64,000 nucleotides of DNA from Pantoea sp. (GTDB lineage: Bacteria > Pseudomonadota > Gammaproteobacteria > Enterobacterales > Enterobacteriaceae): NCBI RefSeq assembly GCF_028283705.1, contig NZ_JAPWKD010000014.1:1-64000 (forward strand), given 5' to 3'. The translations under genes were made by a program, and so were the position numbers. Positions 44,974-53,174 of the stretch are shown here, in pieces (position 1 is the stretch's first letter; every line of letters starts with the position of its first letter). A model generated the notes under the pieces. The model saw only the letters and a list, made by a program, of their open reading frames with translations. It did no database searches and was not told the DNA's origin.

Positions 44974-45588
44974 TCAGGGTGACAAACTTCTCAGAATCAG
45001 TGATGACAGTAGCGCAGCCGCTGCCGGGGCAGTTTCCAGATTATATTGCAGCTGGACCGGGCTGATATAAGGTCGCATGACCATAAAGATCGCATCCGCA
45101 GCCTCGTCCAGTGGCGTTTTTCTTTCGAATTCACCTGCCTGGCGCCCTTCAATAATGATCTTCTCAATGAGCTGTCGCAGGCGCTGCTCATGAGCTTCTG
45201 CTGAAGGCCATTTGTCGCGCGCAGCAACCGCAGCGATGTCATACAACTTACGGTCACGAAAAAACAAATCGCTGCCGGATTCTGACAATGCCCTGAATAA
45301 GCGTCTTATTTTCTCAGCTGCGGTCGGCGCATCCGCAATCGCGGCGTTGACAATTTCCATAATCATCGCCAGCCGGTTAGAGCAGATCACCTCACCGATC
45401 GCCTGCTTGGAGTCAAAAAACTTATAGATATAAGCCTTTGAAAAACCTATTGCTTTAGCAAGGTCGGAGACAGTGGTTTTTTCGTACCCAAAATGGCCGA
45501 AATGCTCAGTGGCCGCGTCAACAACCTGATCACGGACGCTGTGGTCGGAAGGTCCCCTTGAAGGGTTTTCGTTCATCTGTTTAGTCAT
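44974..45588 (-). CDS. TetR-family repressor of the RND efflux locus
   Basis: The 204-residue protein has a TetR HTH (ATEHFGHFGYEKTTVSDLAKAIGFSKAYIYKFFDSKQAI, residues about 27-65, in two parts) and a helical ligand domain. It lies between the adaptor gene, on the same strand, and the divergent channel gene. Both outer promoters carry a matching 25-base operator, so it probably represses all the efflux genes and itself. Confidence 0.9.
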   Translation of the reverse strand: MTKQMNENPSRGPSDHSVRDQVVDAATEHFGHFGYEKTTVSDLAKAIGFSKAYIYKFFDSKQAIGEVICSNRLAMIMEIVNAAIADAPTAAEKIRRLFRALSESGSDLFFRDRKLYDIAAVAARDKWPSAEAHEQRLRQLIEKIIIEGRQAGEFERKTPLDEAADAIFMVMRPYISPVQLQYNLETAPAAAALLSSLILRSLSP

Positions 45589-45625
45589 TTTTCCAGCTTA
45601 GCTCAATGCTACCCGATTGACAACG

Positions 45626-45650
45626 AGTGACCATTTGGTAATGTAGTCAC
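45626..45650. promoter_or_regulatory. TetR operator between tetR and the outer-membrane channel gene
   Basis: AGTGACCATT and AATGTAGTCAC repeat the pattern and length of the operator beyond tetR. A TTGACA box at 45617-45622 with TAATGT 16 bases later would give a channel-gene promoter covered by the repressor. Confidence 0.6.
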
Positions 45651-45676
45651 AATTCAAATTCGACTCAAGGGTTATC

Positions 45677-47143
45677 ATGATTCCCCTAAATACGCTTGCA
45701 CTGATTGTGGGCACTTGCTTCCTGGCGGGCTGTACCGTCGGACCGGACTATCATCGCCCTGAGGTGGCACTTGCGGAGCGTTATCAGGCTCAACCGGCCT
45801 TACTGCAGCGCAGTGCATCCGAACCTGTCAGTTTCGCAATCTGGTGGGAGAGCTTCGGCGATCCCCTGTTAAGTCAGTATGTTTCAGACGCGCTCGTGCA
45901 AAATCTCGACCTCGCCCAGGCTTCCGCCAGGATGGCGCAGTCACGGGCTGGGCTGGGAGCCGCAACGGCGGCACTACTTCCCTCGGGAAATATCAGCGGA
46001 CAAGCGGCCCGCGCCTTTCAGTCGGTTGAAACACCGTTGGGTCAGGTCCTCAACTCGACGCCGGATTATAATCGCTACGGCAACGCTTATGAAACCGATC
46101 TCAATGCTGGCTGGGAGATAGACCTGTTTGGTGGCCTGAGGCGCGGCCGCCAGGCTGCCCTGGCCGATTATCAGGCTTCTGAGGCCGGTGTCGCTGCGAC
46201 ACGTCTTGCTGTCGCAGCACAGACAGCGGATATCTATATCACCTTGCGTGGATTGCAGACCCGTCTGGATATTGCGAATAAACAGGTCATCACACAACAG
46301 CAACTGCTGGAAAAAATTCAGCTGCTGCACAGTAAAGGGCTGGCTCCTCAATATCAGGTCAGACAGACAGAAGGCGCACTGGCACAGGTACAGGCAACGA
46401 TACCTGTGCTGAAAAATGGGCTCGATGCCGCCATGAATGCGTTGGACATTATGCTCGGTACCCCGCCCGGAAGCCACCGGGCGCAGCTCTCTTCGCCGGG
46501 TGTCATTCCGCAGACACCAGAAATCACCGCAATGGGCACGCCTGCTGATCTGCTTCGCCGCAGACCCGATATTATTGTGGCCGAGCGTCATCTGGCTGCA
46601 TCAAGCGCCCGTATCGGCGTGGCTATCAGCGAGTATTACCCAAAGTTTTCACTTAACGCGCTGCTTGGTAGCGCAACGGCAGTGTCAGGCGACAATCTTT
46701 TCACTGCCGCCGCCAGCCAGTCGGCAGGTGTGCTGGGGTTACGCTGGCGGCTCTTTGACTTTGGCCGTATTAACGCGCAGATAGATCAGGCAAAAGGCCA
46801 GGAAGCAGAAGCACTCGCCGCTTATCGTCTGTCAGTATTACGTGCAACCGAAGACGTTGAAAACGCGTTCTCCGCACTGGTCAATCGCCGGACGCAGGCA
46901 TTTATACTGACGGGCGGTGAGACCGCCCTGTCCAGCGCCCGGCAGTCTACTTTCATCGCTTTTCAACAAGGAACGGCCAGCCTGATTGACGTGCTGCACA
47001 ACGATGAAACGCTTCTGCAGGCTTCCGATGCAAGGGCGCAGGCGCAGACAGAGTCTGCTCGTGCAGCAGTCGCCGCATTCAGGGCGCTTGGCGGCGGCTG
47101 GCAATCTTCATCATCTGGCGAAATGACAAATAAGCCGGGGTAA
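45677..47143 (+). CDS. RND outer-membrane channel lipoprotein (NodT/OprM family)
   Basis: A 488-residue TolC-type channel with lipobox FLAGCTVGPDYHRPEV, the usual start of the NodT family. Two structural repeats are visible: the first with LDLAQASARMAQSRAGLG and DFGL-like GWEIDLFGGLRRGRQA, the second with RRRPDIIVAERHLAASSARIGVA and LRWRLFDFGRINAQ. It works with the adaptor and pump on the other side of tetR. It is intact while the pump gene has a stop, so it might serve another pump now. Confidence 0.92.
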   Translation: MIPLNTLALIVGTCFLAGCTVGPDYHRPEVALAERYQAQPALLQRSASEPVSFAIWWESFGDPLLSQYVSDALVQNLDLAQASARMAQSRAGLGAATAALLPSGNISGQAARAFQSVETPLGQVLNSTPDYNRYGNAYETDLNAGWEIDLFGGLRRGRQAALADYQASEAGVAATRLAVAAQTADIYITLRGLQTRLDIANKQVITQQQLLEKIQLLHSKGLAPQYQVRQTEGALAQVQATIPVLKNGLDAAMNALDIMLGTPPGSHRAQLSSPGVIPQTPEITAMGTPADLLRRRPDIIVAERHLAASSARIGVAISEYYPKFSLNALLGSATAVSGDNLFTAAASQSAGVLGLRWRLFDFGRINAQIDQAKGQEAEALAAYRLSVLRATEDVENAFSALVNRRTQAFILTGGETALSSARQSTFIAFQQGTASLIDVLHNDETLLQASDARAQAQTESARAAVAAFRALGGGWQSSSSGEMTNKPG

Positions 47144-47362
47144 ATGGGCTCGCTGGCTTTATTAAACAGAGCAAAAATTGTTTATTCAAAAGCGCGCAAA
47201 CCTACTGACAAGGAAGTTTCTATGCTGGATTCAGGATAGAAAAGTTGAAATTCCAGCTATGGGGCTACTCACGATACCCGCATCCGCTAATGAACTTCTT
47301 TCTGGCCAAACGTATAATTTATTTTGACACTGTCGAACCGTTTCTGCTTTGAGGATTCCGAT

Positions 47363-47845
47363 ATGACCACCTTTCATCAACTTACCGCCACCAGTCTGAG
47401 CGGCCAGCTTATCTCTATGGCCGACTACGCGGGTAAGGTGGTTCTGGTCGTGAATACCGCCAGCCATTGTGGTTTCACGCCACAATACGGCGGCCTTGAA
47501 GCGCTCTACAGGAAATACGCCGCCCGGGGCTTGGTGGTGCTTGGTTTCCCCTGCAACCAGTTCGGTAAACAGGAACCCGGTGACGCCGACGAAATCGCGC
47601 AGACCTGCCACATTAACTACGGTGTGAGCTTCCCGATGTTCGGGAAAGTCGAGGTCAACGGAACCGCAGCGCACCCGGTGTTTCGTTATCTGAAAAACGA
47701 ATTGCCCGGCGTGCTGGGTGGGCGGATCAAGTGGAACTTCACTAAGTTCCTGATCGGACGCGACGGCAAACCGCTTAAGCGTTTTGCGCCGATCACCACC
47801 CCGGAGAAAATGGAAGCCGCAATCCTTGCTGCACTTGAAATTTAA
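47363..47845 (+). CDS. Glutathione peroxidase family protein (thiol peroxidase)
   Basis: The ATG preceded by GAGGATTCCG gives 160 residues; an earlier in-frame ATG adds 13 residues with no family match. The catalytic set is seen: Cys36 (NTASHCGFTPQY, Cys rather than selenocysteine), Gln in FPCNQFGKQEPG and Trp-Asn in IKWNFTKFLI. Bacterial members reduce organic peroxides, commonly with thioredoxin. It is a single gene with its own upstream region of about 220 bases in which I see no further feature. Confidence 0.92.
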   Translation: MTTFHQLTATSLSGQLISMADYAGKVVLVVNTASHCGFTPQYGGLEALYRKYAARGLVVLGFPCNQFGKQEPGDADEIAQTCHINYGVSFPMFGKVEVNGTAAHPVFRYLKNELPGVLGGRIKWNFTKFLIGRDGKPLKRFAPITTPEKMEAAILAALEI

Positions 47846-47950
47846 GTGTTGCAGGTTAAGAGGGTATCTTCTCCATACGTCAGTCAGCTTCGTGCCATTT
47901 GCAGACATCACTGTTTTAATTAGAAAATAACAGGTCATAATATGTGGGCC

Positions 47951-48388
47951 TCATTGACTGCGTTCCATCAATTCAAGCGTCTGACCATCAGGGCTTTGTA
48001 AATATATTACTCGGGTTCCCTGCATTGGTCCTGACAACACTGTCTGAGGTTTACCGGGCGTCTTCCAGCCGTAGTCCGATACTTTGCCCAAGAGCATATC
48101 AAGATCCTCAACTATAAAAGCAAGGTGAGCGTAGCCTGGGATATAAGGCGCTGAAGGTTCTTCTGGCTGCTCAATGTTATTGTATTGTAGTAATTCAATT
48201 TGAATATCAGCCAGTTCAAGCAAAGCCATTCGTACATCAGCTCCCCTTGCACCTGTTACCTCATCGATTATAGGTCCAGACATTTTTCCTTCACGTAATA
48301 ATTTACCTCCAAGAATCTGAGTCCAGAATAATAATGAGTCTTCAATATTTTTAACTGAAAAACCAACGTGATTAACACTTAATATCAT
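47951..48388 (-). CDS. VOC-superfamily metal enzyme (glyoxalase/methylmalonyl-CoA-epimerase-like)
   Basis: From the ATG of MILSVNHVGFSVKNIED the product has 145 residues, a normal VOC length; ATG codons 10 and 11 codons upstream are possible. The four metal-ligand places are occupied: His in VNHVGF, Glu in IQIELLQY, His in YAHLAFIVED and Glu in LELMER. The two-beta-alpha-beta-module structure is complete. The substrate cannot be read; relatives act as lactoylglutathione lyases, epimerases or resistance proteins. Confidence 0.8.
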   Translation of the reverse strand: MILSVNHVGFSVKNIEDSLLFWTQILGGKLLREGKMSGPIIDEVTGARGADVRMALLELADIQIELLQYNNIEQPEEPSAPYIPGYAHLAFIVEDLDMLLGKVSDYGWKTPGKPQTVLSGPMQGTRVIYLQSPDGQTLELMERSQ

Positions 48389-48601
48389 GCGATGACCTGC
48401 TGAGTTTTCAAAGTTCATCATCCAACTATATAAAAAGCCTGCTTTATTTCTACACGATAAATGCGCGACCGTTTTACAAGCCTGCATCTTTTATCGATAA
48501 ATTGCGAATGTCCGCTTTTCGCTCCCAGCGGCCCCTGACTCAGTTAGCTTGCCCGATTTGTTCCAGGGCTGACGTTACCAAATCTAAGAATCAGTCTGTG
48601 A

Positions 48602-49270
48602 CTAGCTCACCGAACATACCAGTGTGGCATGATCCCACCACGCGTTGTTATTAACTCTGGTTGCCAGTACTTTAAAATGCTCTTCCTTTATCTCATCAGT
48701 TAAAGCCTGGAGCGGTTTTAGCGTACGCCAGGGTTGACCATCTTTCATTATATGATATCTGACTGGATCATAAGCGGTAGCATCCTGAGAATAACCGGGG
48801 GTTCCGCACATGGAACTAATCACCAATCGACCCTTGGGTTTAAGCAATCTCCTCACTTCTTTGAAAAAGAGGGCTCGGGCATCGTCAATAAGGCAATGCA
48901 AACAACTGCCATCAAAAATCAACTCAAACATTGAGTCCTTGCATTGATGGATATGACAAACATCACTGACAAGAAATTGTGCTGATAGCCCTTCTTTCTG
49001 AAACCGGCTTTCTGCCCATCTGATAGCCGTTTCAGACAAATCCACACCCCATACAGAATATCCTCGCTCAGCAAGAGATTGCGCTGCCATCGCACCGTTA
49101 CCACACCCCATTTCAAGTACCGCCGCTCCTGACCGAGGTAAGTACTGATGTAAGCTGAGCCAATGAAAAATTTTTTCTTGCTGTTTTTTTGCCCTGAGAT
49201 AGCCATTGCCAGCCCAGGCGACAGCTCCGTTTGCTAGCAACTGCCTGTATTGTTTTTCATAGGGGTTCAC
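48602..49270 (-). CDS. Class I SAM-dependent methyltransferase
   Basis: The 222-residue protein shows the Rossmann methyltransferase motif I VLEMGCGNGAMAAQSL (about residues 50-65), motif II VWGVDLSETAIRWAE and the later LIFDGSCLHCLIDD and GRLVISSMCGTP segments. A GTG or ATG context is unremarkable. The substrate is a small molecule in most such proteins. No operon partner is seen; the gene has lower GC than its neighbours. Confidence 0.88.
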   Translation of the reverse strand: MNPYEKQYRQLLANGAVAWAGNGYLRAKKQQEKIFHWLSLHQYLPRSGAAVLEMGCGNGAMAAQSLAERGYSVWGVDLSETAIRWAESRFQKEGLSAQFLVSDVCHIHQCKDSMFELIFDGSCLHCLIDDARALFFKEVRRLLKPKGRLVISSMCGTPGYSQDATAYDPVRYHIMKDGQPWRTLKPLQALTDEIKEEHFKVLATRVNNNAWWDHATLVCSVS

Positions 49271-49577
49271 AGTGAGTACTCCTTTTCAGCAACAATATCG
49301 TGCACTTTATACGCCATTTATCGAGCAAATGAAGTTTATAGCCGAAAAATGGTTGTAATGGGCACGTAACATCGTCCGCTCCTCGCTCATAGTTGCCGTT
49401 GAGGCATCAGGGACAGCCTCGTGCCAGCAGCAGACCTTGAAAAGTTACGGCCAGGTCAACCCCGCATACCAAACTGACCTGATCCAACCTTGCAAAAAAA
49501 TGGTCGTCTGAATTTCGGTTGTGCCGTTTTTACTGAATGCTTAGATTCATTTGCGACTTGATTAAGAGGACGTATAT
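49271..49577. other. Gene-free stretch
   Basis: I see no gene, structured RNA, repeat or terminator here. The last part holds the promoter and the AAGAGGA ribosome site of the isocitrate-lyase-family gene. Confidence 0.4.
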
Positions 49578-50354
49578 ATGAACTTTGCAGAACTCCACAA
49601 CCAACATAATCCACTACTTATCGCGAACGTATGGGATGCCGTCAGTGCTGTCGCAGCGCAAAAAGCAGGTTATCAGGCGCTGGGAACGTCCAGCGCAGCA
49701 ATAGCTGCCACATTAGGATATGAAGACGGTCAGAGCATGCCGTTTGATGAATTACTTTATGTGGTTACCCGCATTCGGGCGGTCAGTAACCTGCCATTGA
49801 GCGTTGATATGGAAGCAGGATATGGTGATTCAGCTGAGGAGATAACAGCCAATCTCAAACGCCTTGCTCAGATAGGCGTATCCGGCGTAAACCTTGAAGA
49901 CAGCAGAGTCATTAATCACGTTCGTCAGCTTGATGATGCCTCTGAATTCTCCTGTACGCTAAAATCGGTATGCGATGCGCTCAAAAGTGAGGGTTATAGC
50001 CTGTTTATGAACGTCCGTACTGACACATACCTGCTTGCGCATGAAAGAGCGTTACAGGAGACGTTACTACGCGGGCAGCTATATAAAGCTGCAGGTGCTG
50101 ACGGCCTTTTTGTTCCCTGCCTGACGTCCGAAATAGACATTGGCGTCATTGCTGAATCCATTGATCTGCATCTGAATGTTATGTGTATGCCAGATCTTCC
50201 GTCGTTCGGCAGGCTGAAACTGGCAGGGGTAAACCGCATTTCTATGGGTAATTTTGTTCATTCGGCCCTTCGGTCAAAGCTGACTGATTTGATGTCTGCG
50301 ATCCGCTCGCATCAGACGTTTGAAGGACTTTTTGTCGATGAAAGTTGTAAATAA
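49578..50354 (+). CDS. Isocitrate lyase/PEP mutase superfamily protein
   Basis: The 258-residue TIM barrel matches the small carboxyphosphonoenolpyruvate mutase-like group: LLIANVWDAVSAVAAQKAG, TSSAAIAATLGYEDG, LSVDMEAGYGDSAEEI (metal-binding Asp/Glu) and VSGVNLEDSR. Family members form or break C-C or C-P bonds next to a carboxylate; this subgroup has no agreed substrate. Its 3' end overlaps the ada start by 17 bases, so the two genes are cotranscribed. Confidence 0.85.
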   Translation: MNFAELHNQHNPLLIANVWDAVSAVAAQKAGYQALGTSSAAIAATLGYEDGQSMPFDELLYVVTRIRAVSNLPLSVDMEAGYGDSAEEITANLKRLAQIGVSGVNLEDSRVINHVRQLDDASEFSCTLKSVCDALKSEGYSLFMNVRTDTYLLAHERALQETLLRGQLYKAAGADGLFVPCLTSEIDIGVIAESIDLHLNVMCMPDLPSFGRLKLAGVNRISMGNFVHSALRSKLTDLMSAIRSHQTFEGLFVDESCK

Positions 50355-51384
50355 TGATCTGTGTGATGTCTGGTATCAGGCATTACTCGAACGCGCTCCT
50401 GAATATACGGGTGTGTTTTTTGTTGGCGTCAAAACGACAGGCGTATTTTGCATCTCGGTATGCCGGGCGCGAAAGCCCAAACGTGAAAACGTTGAATTTT
50501 ATAAAGATGCTAAATCTGCCCTGGCGGCTGGCTTTCGTCCCTGTAAAGTCTGTCGGCCAGCTGAAAATGCGCACAGCGCGCCGTTATTTGTCGAACAGGC
50601 GCTCGCGCTTGTCAGGCGCGATATCAAATCCCGCATAACCGACGCGGACCTTCGCAAACATGGGATCAGCCCGGAGCGGGTGCGACGCTGGTTCCTGCAA
50701 CATCACGGCATCACTTTTCAGGCCTTTCAGCGAATGCAGCGGGTAAATATCGCCCTTCAGGAGCTGAAAAGTGGGCGTGCGGCAACGGATGTCGCTCTGG
50801 ATAGTGGCTACGAATCCTTAAGCGGGTTTGGTTACACCTACAAGCGGCTCACTGGCGCAGCTCCGACTCAGACCACGCAGGTCATTCTCATTCACCGGTT
50901 TACGACTACGCTGGGCCCTATGTTCGTCTGCGCCACAGATCAGGGAGTCTGCCTGCTGGAGTTTACCGATCGCCGGTTGTTAGAAACTGAGTTTCGCGAC
51001 ATCCAGCGTTTACTGAACGCCAAAATTGTCACCGGAGAAAACAGTCATACACGGCAGACAGTTAAAGAAATCAGCGAATATTTTGCCGGAACGCGCCGGC
51101 AGTTTGATCTCATACTCGATACCCCCGGCAGTGATTTTCAACGATCTGTCTGGCAGGAGCTGCGTGCTGTTCCTTATGGACAGACCTCCTGCTATCAGGA
51201 TATTTCGCTGCGCCTTAATAAACCCGATGCTGTACACGCAGTTGCCGCAGCTAATGCAGCAAACCGAATGGCGATTGTCATTCCATGCCACAGAATTATT
51301 GGTAAAGATGGCGGCATCACCGGGTATGGTGGTGGTATTTCACGCAAAGAGTGGCTTATCGAGCATGAAAGGGATAACCGTTAA
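50338..51384 (+). CDS. ada: Ada: methylphosphotriester/O6-methylguanine-DNA methyltransferase and transcription activator
   Basis: With this ATG the zinc/acceptor cysteines fall at 38, 42, 69 and 72 (FCISVCRAR and RPCKVCRP), exactly the E. coli numbering, which fixes the start. An AraC-type HTH follows (KHGISPERVRRWFLQHHGIT, then VALDSGYESLSGFGYTYKRL). The C-terminal alkyltransferase domain has the acceptor Cys317 in VIPCHRIIGKDGGITGYGGG. It repairs methyl damage by suicide transfer and, once methylated at Cys38, activates its own regulon. It overlaps the PEP-mutase-like gene, an unusual partner (E. coli has alkB after ada). Confidence 0.94.
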   Translation: MKVVNNDLCDVWYQALLERAPEYTGVFFVGVKTTGVFCISVCRARKPKRENVEFYKDAKSALAAGFRPCKVCRPAENAHSAPLFVEQALALVRRDIKSRITDADLRKHGISPERVRRWFLQHHGITFQAFQRMQRVNIALQELKSGRAATDVALDSGYESLSGFGYTYKRLTGAAPTQTTQVILIHRFTTTLGPMFVCATDQGVCLLEFTDRRLLETEFRDIQRLLNAKIVTGENSHTRQTVKEISEYFAGTRRQFDLILDTPGSDFQRSVWQELRAVPYGQTSCYQDISLRLNKPDAVHAVAAANAANRMAIVIPCHRIIGKDGGITGYGGGISRKEWLIEHERDNR

Positions 51385-51489
51385 ATGAGTCGGTGCGTAA
51401 GACTGGCTGCTCATAACGGGCATTACATTCCTGGAGCTGTCCGCTTCGTGCCAAAATGCAGGATGACTTTTGACGCAAAATAAGGGCCC

Positions 51490-52092
51490 TTATGAGGTTT
51501 TTTCATTGACTGTCATAATAAAGTTCACGGTTATTTCTCCCTGGTTTTCGTAGAAATGCGGAACATCAGTTCTGGCTGTAGCGGAGAATCCTGCCTTCAA
51601 CTGAAACAGGCTCTCTTTCACGCCCAGCGTTAGCGTCCCTGACTGAACATGCAGTAACTCCAGCGTTCCCGAGGAATGCCCCGGTGATTCAAACTTTTCG
51701 CCGGGCTGCATTTCCCACAGCCAGAGCTCGGTCATATCGGGCCCACCTGAGCCAGCAAGAAGCCTGGCGCTCCCACCTTTGTCCCCTTTCCAGAGTTCAG
51801 GGATCTCCGTATCAGCAATAATATGGACGTCAGGCTGAGTGCTCACATCAACAAAATCTGCCACTGAAACCCCCATTGCAGCCGCAAGGCGGCATAACAG
51901 TGCAATACTGGGGTTGGCTTTACACCCTTCAATCTCTACCAGCATGCCCTTACTGACATTTGCGCGTCGGGATAGCTCATCGAGAGACATTTTTTTTTGT
52001 TTTCGGTACTGCTTAATCCGGAGCGATACAGCTTCGTTTACTATGCTGACATCTGCACCGGCATCGGTCACTAAATTGACTTTTTTGGTCAT
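51490..52092 (-). CDS. XRE-family regulator with C-terminal cupin sensor domain
   Basis: A 200-residue protein with an XRE HTH (RKQKKMSLDELSRRANVSKGMLVEIE, about 30-55) and a cupin (PGEKFESPGHSSGTLELLHVQSGTLTLGV), the usual pattern of small-molecule-sensing repressors. It is divergent from the B3/B4-domain gene with only 43 bases between the starts, so it most likely controls that gene and itself. Confidence 0.88.
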   Translation of the reverse strand: MTKKVNLVTDAGADVSIVNEAVSLRIKQYRKQKKMSLDELSRRANVSKGMLVEIEGCKANPSIALLCRLAAAMGVSVADFVDVSTQPDVHIIADTEIPELWKGDKGGSARLLAGSGGPDMTELWLWEMQPGEKFESPGHSSGTLELLHVQSGTLTLGVKESLFQLKAGFSATARTDVPHFYENQGEITVNFIMTVNEKTS

Positions 52093-52135
52093 TGGTCGAT
52101 ATTATGAAATAAAATGGTCGTTACAGGATTATCCC

Positions 52136-52822
52136 GTGTTCACAGTCTCTGCGTCAATTGCCCCTGAAGTCTACGGTATTGCTCCCGGTTTTCGGGCGCT
52201 CAGCATCTCTGTGCAGGCTGCGCCTGTAGTGAGCCCGCAGGTTGGGGAAACAGCGCTGAAAGCCGCCTGTGAAGCAGTGCTGGCAGGTGTCCCCGATTGG
52301 GCAGAATCCCATCTGGCCGCATGGGCAGATGTATTCCAGATGTTTGGTGCTAAACCAAAACGCACTCCCTGTTCTGCTGATGCGCTGCGTAAACGTGTGC
52401 TTCGCGATGGTGCCATGCCAGCTCTCGACCCGGTTGTTGATCTTTATAATGCCGTCAGCCTGCGGTATGCCGTCCCGGTGGGTGGCGAAAATATCTCAGC
52501 GTATAAGGGGGCACCCCGCCTGATTGTGGCAGAAGGCACTGAACCTTTTGATACCGTAAAAGAAGGGGAGCCGGCAGTGGAATTTCCTTCTCCTGGCGAA
52601 GTCGTCTGGTGTGATGATGTTGGTATAACCTGCCGTCGATGGAACTGGCGACAGGGGATCAGAACCCGCTTAAGCGTGGAAGCTGAACACATGTGGTTTG
52701 TTCTGGAAAGTCTGCCTCAGATGCCACTGGAGCAACTTCATGAAGCCGGGAAAATGCTTACCGACGGCCTTGAAGAAATGATGCCAGGTCTGCAGTTTGA
52801 AGTAGTCCTCATCTGCGAGTAA
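52136..52822 (+). CDS. B3/B4 (tRNA-binding-like) domain protein
   Basis: There is no ATG in a good place; the GTG start preceded by CAGGA gives 228 residues. The frame is open far upstream, but that part is the reverse of the XRE-cupin gene. The protein resembles the B3/B4 domain of phenylalanyl-tRNA synthetase beta chains as a stand-alone protein (VDLYNAVSLRYAVPVGGEN, GEVVWCDDVGITCRRWNWRQ). Stand-alone forms may edit or bind mis-charged tRNA or amino acids; the true role is unknown. Divergent regulator suggests inducible expression. Confidence 0.78.
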   Translation: MFTVSASIAPEVYGIAPGFRALSISVQAAPVVSPQVGETALKAACEAVLAGVPDWAESHLAAWADVFQMFGAKPKRTPCSADALRKRVLRDGAMPALDPVVDLYNAVSLRYAVPVGGENISAYKGAPRLIVAEGTEPFDTVKEGEPAVEFPSPGEVVWCDDVGITCRRWNWRQGIRTRLSVEAEHMWFVLESLPQMPLEQLHEAGKMLTDGLEEMMPGLQFEVVLICE

Positions 52823-53174
52823 CGCTTTTACTTTTATTCAGGAGAAGGAGTGGGGGGAATGGGATGAGAGTGAGGTGGTTTTATGAGCTCATAACAAAAG
52901 TTACCAATGAGTATATTTAAGCACGAAACATGTCCCAGCATTTCCGCCACACCTTAAAAATCAACTGATTTTAAAGAATAAAAATAAAAACCCATCATCG
53001 ATACATCCATAAATTCAGCCAATATACGCATTCATTTAAACCTTCCTTTTGAGTAGAAAATCGTCTTTTTTTGTGATTCCTCTGGCAGATTTACACCGTC
53101 ATACTGGCAGGATGTTACCCGTAGCTTGCACAATAGAATAAATACTCCATATTGAATATATATTCAGAGGTCGT
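52823..53174. promoter_or_regulatory. Promoter region of the GPH symporter-glycosidase operon
   Basis: No gene is seen. The right end carries two control elements. ATGTTACCCGTA with following GCTTGCACAAT (53112 onward) recurs before the secreted DUF1593 gene. Then two 12-mers, GAATAAATACTC (53136-53147) and GAATATATATTC (53154-53165), spaced by 6 bases, repeat the pattern found twice upstream of the aptA-like gene. The second 12-mer ends nine bases before the ATG, so a bound regulator would also cover the ribosome site. Confidence 0.55.

Noticed and set aside
51438-51460. Resemblance between TCCGCTTCGTGCCA here and CAGCTTCGTGCCA near 47888, considered as a dispersed repeat.
   Set aside because: The shared core is too short and the flanks differ; without more copies it cannot be supported.
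51839-52135. Upstream 99 codons of the B3/B4-domain frame.
   Set aside because: They overlap the XRE-cupin gene in antisense; the GTG with CAGGA before it gives a sensible start.
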